Below are positions 56,071 to 64,000 of a stretch of 64,000 bases of DNA, in pieces. Position 1 is the first letter of the stretch; each line of letters opens with the position of its first letter. The stretch comes from Sphingobium sp. MI1205 (lineage in GTDB: Bacteria; Pseudomonadota; Alphaproteobacteria; Sphingomonadales; Sphingomonadaceae), in the NCBI RefSeq assembly GCF_001563285.1, contig NZ_CP005188.1, positions 2,237,501 through 2,301,500 of the forward strand, in the 5' to 3' direction. The translations under genes were made by a program, and so were the position numbers. The notes under the pieces are model-generated. The model saw nothing but the letters and a program-made list of their open reading frames with translations, was not told where the DNA came from and searched no databases.

Positions 56071-57387
56071 TCAGGCTTTCCCAAAGACCCGGCGGAAAAT
56101 CGTATCGACCTGGCGGAAGTGGTAGCCCAGATCGAACTTCTCCTCGATCTGCTCGGCCGGAAGAGCAGCGGCGACATCCGGGTCAGCCTTCAGCAGTTCC
56201 AGCAGCGATAGCTGGCCATCGGATTCCCACACCTTCATCGCATTGCGCTGGACATAACGATAGCTGTCCTCCCGCGAAACGCCCGCCTGCGTCAGCGCCA
56301 GCAGAACCCGCTGCGAATGAACGAGGCCGCCCATTTTGTCGAGATTCTTCATCATGCGCTCGGGATAGACGAGCAGCTTGTCGATCACGCCGGTCAGGCG
56401 ACCCAGCGCGAAATCGAGCGTGATGGTCGCGTCGGGGCCGATATAGCGTTCAACCGACGAATGACTGATGTCCCGCTCATGCCAGAGAGCCACATTTTCC
56501 ATGGCCGGCAGCGCATAGCTGCGCACCATGCGGGCCAAGCCGGTCAGGTTCTCCGTCAGCACCGGATTGCGCTTATGGGGCATCGCCGAACTGCCCTTCT
56601 GACCCGGAGAGAAATATTCCTCGGCTTCCAGCACCTCGGTCCGCTGCAGGTGGCGCACTTCGACGGCAAGCCGCTCGATCGAACTTGCGATGACGCCCAG
56701 CGTCGCAAAGAACATGGCGTGACGATCGCGCGGAATGACCTGCGTGGACACCGGCTCAATCGCCAGGCCCAGCTTCGCCGCGACATGCTCTTCCACGCGC
56801 GGATCGATGTTGGCGAACGTGCCTACCGCGCCCGAAATGGCGCAAGTCGCCACTTCCTCCCGCGCCGCGACAAGGCGAGCGCGGCAGCGGCTGAATTCCG
56901 CATAGGCTTCGGCCATCTTGAGGCCGAACGTGACCGGCTCTGCATGAATACCGTGGCTGCGACCGATCGTCGGCGTCAACTTATGTTCGAACGCCCGCCG
57001 CTTGATGACGTCGAGCAGCTTGTCGATGTCATCGATCAGAATGTCGGCGGCACGGGAAAGCTGAACAGCAAGGCAGGTGTCGAGTACGTCGGAAGACGTC
57101 ATCCCCTGATGCATGAAACGGGCTTCGTCACCGACCTGCTCGGCCACCCAGGTCAGGAAGGCAATGACGTCATGCTTCGTCACGGCTTCGATCGCATCGA
57201 TGGCGGCGACGTCGATCACCGGGTTGGTCGCCCACCAATCCCACAGCGCCTTGGCAGCCGATTTGGGCACTACGCCCAGCTCACCCAAGGCCTCCGTCGC
57301 ATGCGCCTCGATCTCGAACCAGATGCGAAAGCGCGCTTCGGGTTCCCAGAGGGCGGTCATTTGCGGGCGGGCGTAACGGGGCACCAT
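56071..57387 (-). CDS. purB: Adenylosuccinate lyase
   Basis: A 438-residue lyase that splits SAICAR and adenylosuccinate in purine synthesis. The superfamily signature GQKGSSAMPHKRNPVLTENLTG is complete, with the catalytic serine loop; RSHGIHAEPVTFGLKMAEAY supplies the other catalytic His, and MHQGMTSSDVLDTCLAVQL contacts substrate. Length and start are standard. A strong terminator follows. The 267-bp region upstream to the divergent EF-hand gene shows no further gene. Confidence 0.96.
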   Translation of the reverse strand: MVPRYARPQMTALWEPEARFRIWFEIEAHATEALGELGVVPKSAAKALWDWWATNPVIDVAAIDAIEAVTKHDVIAFLTWVAEQVGDEARFMHQGMTSSDVLDTCLAVQLSRAADILIDDIDKLLDVIKRRAFEHKLTPTIGRSHGIHAEPVTFGLKMAEAYAEFSRCRARLVAAREEVATCAISGAVGTFANIDPRVEEHVAAKLGLAIEPVSTQVIPRDRHAMFFATLGVIASSIERLAVEVRHLQRTEVLEAEEYFSPGQKGSSAMPHKRNPVLTENLTGLARMVRSYALPAMENVALWHERDISHSSVERYIGPDATITLDFALGRLTGVIDKLLVYPERMMKNLDKMGGLVHSQRVLLALTQAGVSREDSYRYVQRNAMKVWESDGQLSLLELLKADPDVAAALPAEQIEEKFDLGYHFRQVDTIFRRVFGKA

Positions 57388-57654
57388 CGGGCGAATCCTG
57401 ATTGCTGATAAAGGGTCGCGCGCCGCCTAGCAGGCCAGCCAATGAAGGGCAAATTGGGCGACCGGGTGCGGCGCCCCGCTCCTTCCAGCAGCTTTTCACC
57501 CCAAATCTCCCATCATCTGCGGATGAGATGAGGCGCTTGCGAAGGTGAACGGAGGGTGATGAACGACCGTTCAGGAAACGCGGCTACGACTTATGTATTG
57601 TGCGAATCGATCAGGGTTCGTCGCCCTGTCGGAACGTGATTGAGGGAAATATCG

Positions 57655-58035
57655 ATGTTTCGTGGCCTGATAATATCGACCGCATTGTTGAGCGCGATGC
57701 CAGCGCTCGCGCAGGAGGCGTCAAGCCCGCGCCCCAGCAGCCCGCAAACGGAAGCCACCACTTCGACGCCCAGCCCCGCCGACTCCGTTGCTTCAATCAT
57801 TGATGCGGAATTTCCGGCCTATGATGCGAACAATGACAACATGCTCGACAAGGCCGAATTTTCACGCTGGATGCTGGCGCTGAAGGATCAGGAAATGAAG
57901 AGCAGTGGCCAGAAATTGGCCCCTCCCGAAATCACGGCCTGGGCCGATGGTGCTTTCACTACGGCGGACAAGGACAAGAGCATGGCGGTGAGCAAAACGG
58001 AGCTCATCAGCTATCTCAGTGGCGGCGAGGCGTGA
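57655..58035 (+). CDS. Secreted EF-hand protein
   Basis: A 126-residue protein with a signal peptide (about 1-21, ending MPALAQ), a Ser/Pro/Thr-rich linker, and two EF-hand loops. The first, DANNDNMLDKAEF, has the full calcium-ligand pattern. The second, DKDKSMAVSKTE, also has acidic residues at the main positions. The ATG at 57655 has GAGGG upstream and is preferred over the GTG-type start at 57640. It may buffer or sense Ca2+ in the periplasm. A strong terminator follows, so it is a single-gene unit. Confidence 0.82.
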   Translation: MFRGLIISTALLSAMPALAQEASSPRPSSPQTEATTSTPSPADSVASIIDAEFPAYDANNDNMLDKAEFSRWMLALKDQEMKSSGQKLAPPEITAWADGAFTTADKDKSMAVSKTELISYLSGGEA

Positions 58036-58081
58036 TGCAGTAAGTGTCAGCCATCAGGCGGGCCTGATGGTCGCAACATGG

Positions 58082-58109
58082 GGCGGCGTGGAGCGAAGGC
58101 CATGCCGCC
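58082..58109 (+). terminator. Terminator after the EF-hand gene
   Basis: GGCGGCGTGG pairs with CCATGCCGCC (10 bp, one G-U) around an 8-base loop and is followed by TCTTTTTTTT. A textbook intrinsic terminator on the plus strand. Confidence 0.93.
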
Positions 58110-58122
58110 TCTTTTTTTTGGA

Positions 58123-58308
58123 TCAGCCGCGCTTCTTGTTAGCGTATAGCAGCGCAGCGACGATTGCAGCCGATCCTATACCGACCGCTGCCCCCGTCCA
58201 CACGCTTCGACCTGCTGTCTTGCGCGCCGCCGATGCCAAGTCGGGCTTTGGATTGGTTTCCGGGCCAGTAGTGGTTGCGTCGGGCGTGTTTTTATCGGGT
58301 TTGCTCAT
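58123..58308 (-). CDS. Small single-span membrane protein (61 aa)
   Basis: A 61-residue protein: a polar, Pro/Thr-rich N-terminal half, then SVWTGAAVGIGSAAIVAALLYA as one membrane helix (about 35-56) and a basic NKKRG end. It is the kind of short protein often seen in sphingomonads and has no assigned function. It lies downstream of ligD on the same strand with a 62-bp gap. No strong ribosome site is visible. Confidence 0.65.
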   Translation of the reverse strand: MSKPDKNTPDATTTGPETNPKPDLASAARKTAGRSVWTGAAVGIGSAAIVAALLYANKKRG

Positions 58309-58370
58309 AGTGGCTCGAACTTATGCACAAAGGCAAAGCGGGAGGAAAGACGGCATAAACATATTGCCCT

Positions 58371-60863
58371 TCAAAAGTCGGGGAGTGTTTGGCGCGCTTC
58401 GCCCCATCCCCGCAATTCCCGTGATCCAGCCCGGTCGAGCAACTGGCCAACATCCGCTATGGTGAAGGCAGCAGCGCGATCGATATCATTCAGTTCGGTC
58501 CAACTGACAGGCGCCGCCACCGGGGCATTTTCACGCGCGCGCACGACATAGGGCAACACGGCGGTGGCCCCGCGCTGGTTGCGTAACCAGTCGATAAAAA
58601 TACGCCCCTTGCGCTTGGCCTTGCTCATCGTCGCGGTGAAGCGATCAGGCTCTGTTGAAGCAAGCGCTCTGGCGAACCGGTCCGCGAAATCCTTTACTTT
58701 GGGCCATTCCGCTTCCGGGGTCAGCGGCACAACGACATGCACGCCCTTCCCGCCTGATAACATGGCAAAGCTGACCAGGCCGATATCCTCCAACGTATGA
58801 CGAATGTCGCGGGCAGCCTTCTTCACATCTTCAAAGTCCAAACCCTCATCCGGGTCAAGATCAAAGATCAACCGGTCCGGCTTCTCCACATCCTCCACCC
58901 GCGATCCCCATCCATGGAATTCGATCGTCCCCATCTGAACGCAGGCGATAAGGCCGTCGATATCATCGACATAGAGATAATCCTGTTCATCGCCGTCCTT
59001 TTCACGAATGGCGACATGCTTCACATGATCGCCAAAGCTTCCGCTGTCATGCTTTTGGAAGAAGCATTTCTTCGCCCTGCCCTGGGGACAGCGAACAAGG
59101 CTTATCGGTCGATGAGCAATCCATGGCAGCATGATCGCGCCAGCCGCTTCATAATAATCGGCAAGCTGACCCTTGGTCACCTTCGCTTCCGGAAAAATCA
59201 GCCGGTCCCGGTTGGACACTTGGACATCTCTGTCACCTTGGGGTGTCGTCATTGCTTGCTCCCTCGTGACGTCACGCGCCTGCTTGTCTTCGCGCAGGCC
59301 AAGGAAGCTGCCGTGACGCACGACATTGTCGCTGGTAAATTCGGCAAAGGCGATTTCGGCTACCAGGTCAGGCCGCACCCACTGCACATTTCGCGCTTCG
59401 GTGCGCGGCACCGTCAAAGGCGGGGATTTGCGGCTCAACTTCTTCAACTGCCGAAGCAAAGCCTCACTGTTTCGAGCGTTGAAGCCGGTTCCTACTTTCC
59501 CTGCGTAGACAAGACCCTCCTCGCCGTTCTGCGCGAGCAGGATATTGCGAAGCGAGCGGCCACTGGCGGAACTTGGCGTCCACCCAACAATGACGAATTC
59601 CTGCCGCCGCGTGCATTTGACTTTCAACCAGTTCCTGGTCCGCCCCCCACGATAGGGAGCATCGGCACGCTTTGATATTATCCCCTCCTGCCCCGCCTCG
59701 CACATGGCGCGGAACAGCTTTTCACCGGGGCCGACAATATGGTCGGAAAAATGCACATGGTCGCTGCCTTGCCCCAGCAGCGCCGCCAGCTTTTCCTTCC
59801 GCGCGATATTGGGCAGCCATGCCAGATCCTCCCCATCCAGCGATAGAAGGTCAAAAGCAAACAAGTGAAGCTCGCCCTTGCCTTCGCCCTTCAGGACCTG
59901 CTGCAAGGTGGAAAAGTCGGGGTTTCCATCCGGTCCCAGCGCGACGATCTCCCCGTCGATCAGAGCAGGCGGCAACCTCAGGCTCGCCACCTCCCGAGCG
60001 AGCGACGCAAAGCGGTCCGTCCAATCGAGACCCGTGCGAGTAAAAACCTTTACGCGGCTTCCCGCAACGCTCAGCAAACTGCGATAGCCGTCATATTTGA
60101 TCTCGTGCAACCAGTGGCTGCCTGTCGGAACAGCATCGACCAGCGTCGCCAGTTGCGGGGACTGGAACGGCGGCGGCTTTCCGCTCCGCCCTTTGATTGT
60201 AGCGCGCGCGGGCGTCATCTTTTGCGCCTTTGCCATGGCATCGTCGAACGCTTTCCCGCGCTTGCCCTTCAGGGAAATGGCGGGGGCATCGGCAGCGATC
60301 TCGCTCATCGTCCGGCCACTCCTGATGCTCGTCAGTTCGCGGCCTACCAGATCCTCGGCAGCGCCAGCATGGACGTCATCGATCTTGCGAAGCAGCCAGT
60401 TTTCGCGCTTCCCTTCACCCGCGCGGGGCTTCAGGCGGATGAGAAGCCATTCACCCTTCATCCGTTCGCCATGAAGAATGAAGTGCAGATGCCCCTTGGC
60501 CAGATCATTGGCGCTCTTGCCGGGAACAGGTTCCCATGTTCCCTCATCCCACAGCATCACCGTGCCGCCACCATATTCGCCTTTAGGGATCGTTCCTTCG
60601 AAGCTGGCGTAGGACAGGGGATGATCCTCCGTGCGGACCGCCAGCCTCTTGTCGGCCGGATCAAGGCTTGGCCCGCGCGTCACCGCCCAGCTTTTCAGCA
60701 CGCCATCCAGTTCGAGGCGAAAATCATAATGCAGCCGCGTGGCGTCATGCTTTTGAACGATAAAGCTGTTGCCGCGGGTGCGGCCCCGCTTGCCGGCAGG
60801 CTCCTTCGTCCGGGCGAAATCCCGTTTGCGATTATATTCCTTCAGAAGATCGGCTTGGGCCAT
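58371..60863 (-). CDS. ligD: Multifunctional DNA ligase D (NHEJ)
   Basis: An 830-residue three-domain enzyme for bacterial non-homologous end joining. The N-terminal 3'-phosphoesterase (about 1-170) has HDATRLHYDFRLELDGVLKSWAV. The central ATP-dependent ligase (about 235-530) has K256 in EIKYDGYR and EGIISKRADAPYRGGR. The C-terminal polymerase/primase (about 545-830) has LIFDLDPDEGLDFEDV with catalytic Asp residues and SGGKGVHVVVPL. The order PE-ligase-polymerase is the Pseudomonas type, not the mycobacterial one. It starts two bases after the ku stop. Confidence 0.95.
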   Translation of the reverse strand: MAQADLLKEYNRKRDFARTKEPAGKRGRTRGNSFIVQKHDATRLHYDFRLELDGVLKSWAVTRGPSLDPADKRLAVRTEDHPLSYASFEGTIPKGEYGGGTVMLWDEGTWEPVPGKSANDLAKGHLHFILHGERMKGEWLLIRLKPRAGEGKRENWLLRKIDDVHAGAAEDLVGRELTSIRSGRTMSEIAADAPAISLKGKRGKAFDDAMAKAQKMTPARATIKGRSGKPPPFQSPQLATLVDAVPTGSHWLHEIKYDGYRSLLSVAGSRVKVFTRTGLDWTDRFASLAREVASLRLPPALIDGEIVALGPDGNPDFSTLQQVLKGEGKGELHLFAFDLLSLDGEDLAWLPNIARKEKLAALLGQGSDHVHFSDHIVGPGEKLFRAMCEAGQEGIISKRADAPYRGGRTRNWLKVKCTRRQEFVIVGWTPSSASGRSLRNILLAQNGEEGLVYAGKVGTGFNARNSEALLRQLKKLSRKSPPLTVPRTEARNVQWVRPDLVAEIAFAEFTSDNVVRHGSFLGLREDKQARDVTREQAMTTPQGDRDVQVSNRDRLIFPEAKVTKGQLADYYEAAGAIMLPWIAHRPISLVRCPQGRAKKCFFQKHDSGSFGDHVKHVAIREKDGDEQDYLYVDDIDGLIACVQMGTIEFHGWGSRVEDVEKPDRLIFDLDPDEGLDFEDVKKAARDIRHTLEDIGLVSFAMLSGGKGVHVVVPLTPEAEWPKVKDFADRFARALASTEPDRFTATMSKAKRKGRIFIDWLRNQRGATAVLPYVVRARENAPVAAPVSWTELNDIDRAAAFTIADVGQLLDRAGSRELRGWGEARQTLPDF

Positions 60864-60865
60864 GA

Positions 60866-61744
60866 TCAGGCTCGTTTACGCGCGGGGGCCTTGCTCGGGG
60901 CGGCTCGCCGGGCCGCAGGTTTTTTCGGAGCGCCCTTGGCGGGCGCTTTCTGGCCACCGCTATCGACCGACTTTTTGAGAGCGGCCATAAGGTCGATGAC
61001 ATTGCCGCTGCGCTTGACGGGCGCATCGGCCTCATCCTCGATGATTCGGCGGCCCTTCGCCTTCTTCTTTTTCTCGATCAGCCTTTCCAACGCATCGACA
61101 TAGCGATCATGGAAACTGTCAGGCTTGAATGGCGCGGTTTTCTTCTCGATCAATGCCTCGGCAAGGTCCAGCAACTCCGGGTCGGGCTTAACATCCTCGA
61201 TTTCACGAAAATAGGATTGGGCCCGGTTGACCTCGTCAGCGTAGCGGAGCGTTTCCAGCACCATGCCGCGCCCGCACGGCTTGAGCGAGACGATATATTC
61301 GCGGCCGCGCATGGCAAGCTGACCAAGCCCGACCTTCTTCGCGCGGCGAAGGGCTTCCCGCAACACGACAAAGGCTTCTTCGGCCAGATCATCAGCAGGG
61401 ACGACATAATAGGGCCGCTCATAATAAAGGACGTCGATTTCGTCCGCATCGACGAACTGTGTCAGCTCTAGCGTCTTTTTGCTCTCCAGCTTGACCGCCT
61501 CAATCTCCTCAGGCTGCAGGAGAACATAGTCGCCCTTGCTCACCTCAAAGCCTTTGACGATATCTTCGGGCTTTACGGGACCAAGGCCCGGCACGGTTTT
61601 TTCATACCGCACGCGCTTGCCGCTCGGCTCGTGAATCTGGTGAAAGGCGATCTGGGCGCCCGACTTGGTCGCGGCGTAGATTTCGACCGGGATCGACACC
61701 AGCGCCAGCCTGATCTGCCCCTGCCAATATGCGCGCGCCGCCAT
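60866..61744 (-). CDS. ku: Ku protein (NHEJ)
   Basis: A 292-residue bacterial Ku that binds DNA ends and recruits LigD. The core begins with ARAYWQGQIRLALVSIPVEIYAAT and contains HQIHEPSGKRVRYEKTVPGLG, DIVKGFEVSKGDYVLL and the EEIEAVKL block. The C-terminal ~60 residues are Lys/Ala/Pro-rich (KAPAKGAPKKPAARRAAPSK), the usual DNA-binding tail. It is the first gene of the ku-ligD pair and is divergent from the LapA-like gene; the 168-bp gap should hold both promoters. Confidence 0.95.
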   Translation of the reverse strand: MAARAYWQGQIRLALVSIPVEIYAATKSGAQIAFHQIHEPSGKRVRYEKTVPGLGPVKPEDIVKGFEVSKGDYVLLQPEEIEAVKLESKKTLELTQFVDADEIDVLYYERPYYVVPADDLAEEAFVVLREALRRAKKVGLGQLAMRGREYIVSLKPCGRGMVLETLRYADEVNRAQSYFREIEDVKPDPELLDLAEALIEKKTAPFKPDSFHDRYVDALERLIEKKKKAKGRRIIEDEADAPVKRSGNVIDLMAALKKSVDSGGQKAPAKGAPKKPAARRAAPSKAPARKRA

Positions 61745-61912
61745 TGTCCACTTCCTCCTTGCACATCAGAAATGCGCTCCTTCCCCCGGGGTTCCGGTCG
61801 AAGGATGGCGGCTCCTCCGAAATAGTCCAACCGGTTCAGCACGACGAGACGCTTCCGAACTGCGTCGAAATGGCCTAAGCTGCCTAAAATCAGCTGCTAG
61901 AGGACATACCGA

Positions 61913-62248
61913 ATGCAATTCCTGCGGACTGCCTTCTGGGTTGTCTTGGCCGTCGCGATCGCCCTGTTCTGCAAGGCGAACAACCGGCCTACCGAAATCA
62001 AAATCTGGGGTGACATCGTCTGGGGCACGCGTATCTGGTTTCCGATCCTGATCGCATTCCTGGCGGGTGCCGTTCCCTTCTGGATCATGGCGCGCACGAC
62101 ACGCTGGCGGATGAAGCGGAAACTGGAAAATACCGAGCGCGCGCTCGTTGCTGTCACAGCAGCGTCTGCGCCCGCTTCATCGCCCGCCGCAAGCATCGAA
62201 GAGGCTTCAACACCTCCCTCCTCTCTCTCCGCAACAGGAACAACATGA
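61913..62248 (+). CDS. LapA-domain (DUF1049) membrane protein
   Basis: A 111-residue protein with two membrane helices (about 5-20 and 42-61), the LapA-domain pattern seen in E. coli LapA, and a cytoplasmic tail that is helical and then Ser/Ala/Pro-rich. E. coli LapA works with LapB in control of lipopolysaccharide synthesis; the same job here is inference. It overlaps the pyrF start by four bases (ATGA), and lapA-pyrF adjacency is common in proteobacteria, which supports the assignment. Confidence 0.82.
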   Translation: MQFLRTAFWVVLAVAIALFCKANNRPTEIKIWGDIVWGTRIWFPILIAFLAGAVPFWIMARTTRWRMKRKLENTERALVAVTAASAPASSPAASIEEASTPPSSLSATGTT

Positions 62249-62919
62249 GCAGCCCGATATACGTCGCCATCGATACTCCCGACCTAACCAAAGCACAGGA
62301 TTTGGCCCGGCGGGTGCGCGGACATGTGGGAGGGCTGAAGCTGGGGCTCGAATTCTTCTGCGCCAACGGTCATCATGGCGTGCGCGAAATGATGAAGTTC
62401 GATCTGCCGATTTTCCTGGACCTCAAACTCCACGATATTCCCAACACTGTCGCGAAGGCGGTGCAGGCGCTCAATGGACTGGAACCTGCGATCCTCACCG
62501 TCCATGCCGCAGGCGGCCGAGCGATGCTGGAGGACGCGAAGGCGGCTGCGGGCGTCCATACAAAGGTTGTGGCGGTCACCGTTCTTACCAGCCTGGACAA
62601 CAGCGACCTGAGCGACATCGGCGTGGGCGGCAAAGCGGAGGATCAGGTGGCGCGCCTTGCCAATCTCGTCCGGGAGGCGGGGCTGGATGGCATCGTATGT
62701 TCGGGGGAGGAAGTGGGGCTGGCGAAACGCGCCTGGCCCGATGGCTTCTTCGTGGTGCCGGGCGTTCGGCCTGCTGGCGGGACGATGGGCGACCAGAAGC
62801 GGGCGGTAACGCCGCGCGAGGCTCTGGACAGGGGCGCATCCATTCTCGTCGTCGGGCGTCCGATCAGCCTCGCCGAAGATCCCGACCTGGCGGCCCGGGA
62901 AATTGAAGCGACCTTGTAG
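62245..62919 (+). CDS. pyrF: Orotidine 5'-phosphate decarboxylase
   Basis: A 224-residue TIM-barrel enzyme, last step of UMP synthesis. The catalytic motif is PIFLDLKLHDIPNTVAKAV, with the Lys-Asp-x-x-Lys-type charge network; YVAIDTPDLTKA opens the barrel and VVPGVRPAGGTMGDQKRAVTPREAL with LVVGRPIS closes it. The start overlaps the LapA-like stop by four bases. Confidence 0.95.
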   Translation: MSSPIYVAIDTPDLTKAQDLARRVRGHVGGLKLGLEFFCANGHHGVREMMKFDLPIFLDLKLHDIPNTVAKAVQALNGLEPAILTVHAAGGRAMLEDAKAAAGVHTKVVAVTVLTSLDNSDLSDIGVGGKAEDQVARLANLVREAGLDGIVCSGEEVGLAKRAWPDGFFVVPGVRPAGGTMGDQKRAVTPREALDRGASILVVGRPISLAEDPDLAAREIEATL

Positions 62920-62964
62920 AATTGAAGTGCGGGGGACCGGCTTGGCCAGCCCCCCGGGGTCAAA

Positions 62965-63618
62965 TCAGAAGCGCCAGCCTACGCTCGCCACGACCTGATG
63001 GCGATCGGTGTCGATGTCGAACTCGCTGCTCGTCCCACCATCCATAAAATCGATGTGTGCGCTGTCATATTTTGAATAGCGATATTCCACCTTGCCGAAC
63101 ATGTTCGGGGTAAAGGCGCGCTCTACACCGGCGCCAACACGCCAGCCATCGAGTTTGAACGACGTATCGGTGGTTTCATCCGTGTCGCCCGCCAGTACGT
63201 CCAGCTTGGTGTTGGTATAGCCACCCTTCACATAGACAAGCGTGTTGGGGCTGGCGAGTATGCCCGCACGTGCGCCGACATACAGGTCGCGGCCCTGGCT
63301 CACCCGGCCGAAACCGAACTGGTCGGTAAATGGATTGCGGCTGCTCTTGGCTGTGGAGTCGGTGAACTCTCCTTCGATGCCCACCACGGCGCTGCCTAGA
63401 TTGAAATCATAGCCCGCGCCAACACCATAGAGCAGGCCATCGATCGACTGGTCATCATCACCATTGTCGTTATCGACGCTGCTGCCCGCGCCCGTATGAT
63501 CATAGCCCAGGATCGCTTCGACCCGAGGACCGGTGAAGGTCGTGCCCGCGTCTTGCGCCAGGGCGGGAGAGGCGACGGCCGATCCGGCCAACAAGGTTGC
63601 GACCATTATCTTTCGCAT
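62965..63618 (-). CDS. Outer membrane beta-barrel protein (OmpW/porin-like opacity family)
   Basis: A 217-residue protein with a signal peptide (about 1-22, ending SPALAQ). The mature part has alternating hydrophobic/polar beta strands (RVEAILGYDHTG, LLYGVGAGYDFNLG, YVGARAGILASPNTLVYVKGGYT) and ends VVASVGWRF with the C-terminal aromatic needed for BAM insertion. It is an eight-stranded barrel of the OMP_b-brl type; the ligand is unknown. The ATG at 63618 has GGAG six bases upstream and is preferred over 63630. It is convergent with pyrF. Confidence 0.85.
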   Translation of the reverse strand: MRKIMVATLLAGSAVASPALAQDAGTTFTGPRVEAILGYDHTGAGSSVDNDNGDDDQSIDGLLYGVGAGYDFNLGSAVVGIEGEFTDSTAKSSRNPFTDQFGFGRVSQGRDLYVGARAGILASPNTLVYVKGGYTNTKLDVLAGDTDETTDTSFKLDGWRVGAGVERAFTPNMFGKVEYRYSKYDSAHIDFMDGGTSSEFDIDTDRHQVVASVGWRF

Positions 63619-63733
63619 AGGGTACTCCATCCATCACTTACCTCCTTGAGGAGGAAGTGTAGGAAGTCCCGTCCACATGCGATGGTTGCATGAACCTCAG
63701 ATAAACAGCTGAAAATGTGGCATTTAAGCAACG

Positions 63734-64000
63734 TCAGTAGTCTTTGGATATTCGCACGTTCGCGCTCTCCCGACCCAAAGTTGAAATGGCCGCCAATAGG
63801 GAAAGCCACCGCGTGACCTGATATTCTATGTGCGTAGCGGAATAGCCTTGGCCGTCGGTGATGAGTTCCACATAGGTCTTGCGCGTAAGATATTTTCCGG
63901 CCGCCAGCGAAGTGCCCTGCCGCTGTGCGGGGTCCGCTGCGATAATGCGTAACCTGTCGAGCCCCGCCGCCTTGCGGACAGCATTGATCGGATCAAGCCC
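63734..64000 (-). CDS. tamB: TamB (DUF490) C-terminal end, cut by the window
   Basis: The last 88 codons of a gene that begins beyond the window. The residues GLDRLRIIAADPAQRQGTSL, LTRKTYVELITDGQGYS and EYQVTRWLSLLAAISTLGRE are the conserved C-terminal block of TamB, the inner-membrane-anchored partner of TamA in outer-membrane assembly and lipid transport. The stop is at 63734. The identification rests on this block alone. Confidence 0.8.
   Translation of the reverse strand, partial: GLDPINAVRKAAGLDRLRIIAADPAQRQGTSLAAGKYLTRKTYVELITDGQGYSATHIEYQVTRWLSLLAAISTLGRESANVRISKDY

Overview
The window looks like chromosomal DNA of a sphingomonad (order Sphingomonadales, close to Sphingobium or Sphingomonas). 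The evidence is uniformly high GC, proteins of the alphaproteobacterial type (14-subunit complex I, MetZ, RNase J, LigD/Ku, DUF1467, DUF2842, TamB), and families of short intergenic repeats that I associate with sphingomonads. Genus assignment is inference. Almost everything is ordinary core metabolism; the accessory parts are a giant surface protein at the left edge and a ~1 kb low-GC islet near 40 kb.

Layout. 1-8.9 kb: an OmpA-like protein cut by the window edge, behind a 2617-residue repetitive type-I-secretion-style adhesin with an AT-rich upstream region (all minus strand). 9.2-14.1 kb (minus): a TPR protein, then recO, leuB, metZ, apaG and a LysR regulator. 14.2-16.6 kb (plus): a six-TM histidine kinase and its NarL-type response regulator. 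16.8-35.3 kb (minus): one long colinear block running nuoA to nuoN, then birA, coaX, rnj and a DUF1467 gene. A 53-codon membrane-protein gene sits between nuoF and nuoG, and mobile-type repeats are found at three nuo junctions. 35.4-39.5 kb (minus): suhB, efp, an M23 peptidase, an L,D-transpeptidase and thiE.

39.5-41.0 kb: a DUF72 gene and a GNAT gene point at each other. Both have lost their 3' ends to a foreign segment that carries one membrane-protein gene. 41-46.3 kb (minus): central carbon metabolism (fda, pgk, gap, tkt). 46.5-48.1 kb (plus): a small coiled-coil protein, zapA, 6S RNA, 5-formyl-THF cyclo-ligase and DUF2842. This is followed by tRNA-Asp, an AI-2E family transporter and a secreted protein. 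50.3-54.2 kb (minus): a branched-chain 2-oxoacid dehydrogenase operon (E1 alpha, E1 beta, E2), then thyA, tRNA-Pro and purB. 57.6-64 kb: an EF-hand protein, the two-gene NHEJ system (ku, ligD), lapA-like and pyrF, a beta-barrel protein and the tail of tamB.

The best leads are the unlisted 53-residue ORF translationally linked to nuoG, a birA start that seems to be CTG overlapping the nuoN stop, the replacement islet at 39.86-40.83 kb, repeat-derived peptide in the E2 linker, and a histidine-rich loop in NuoL. I saw no CRISPR array, intact insertion sequence, prophage or recognisable defence system.
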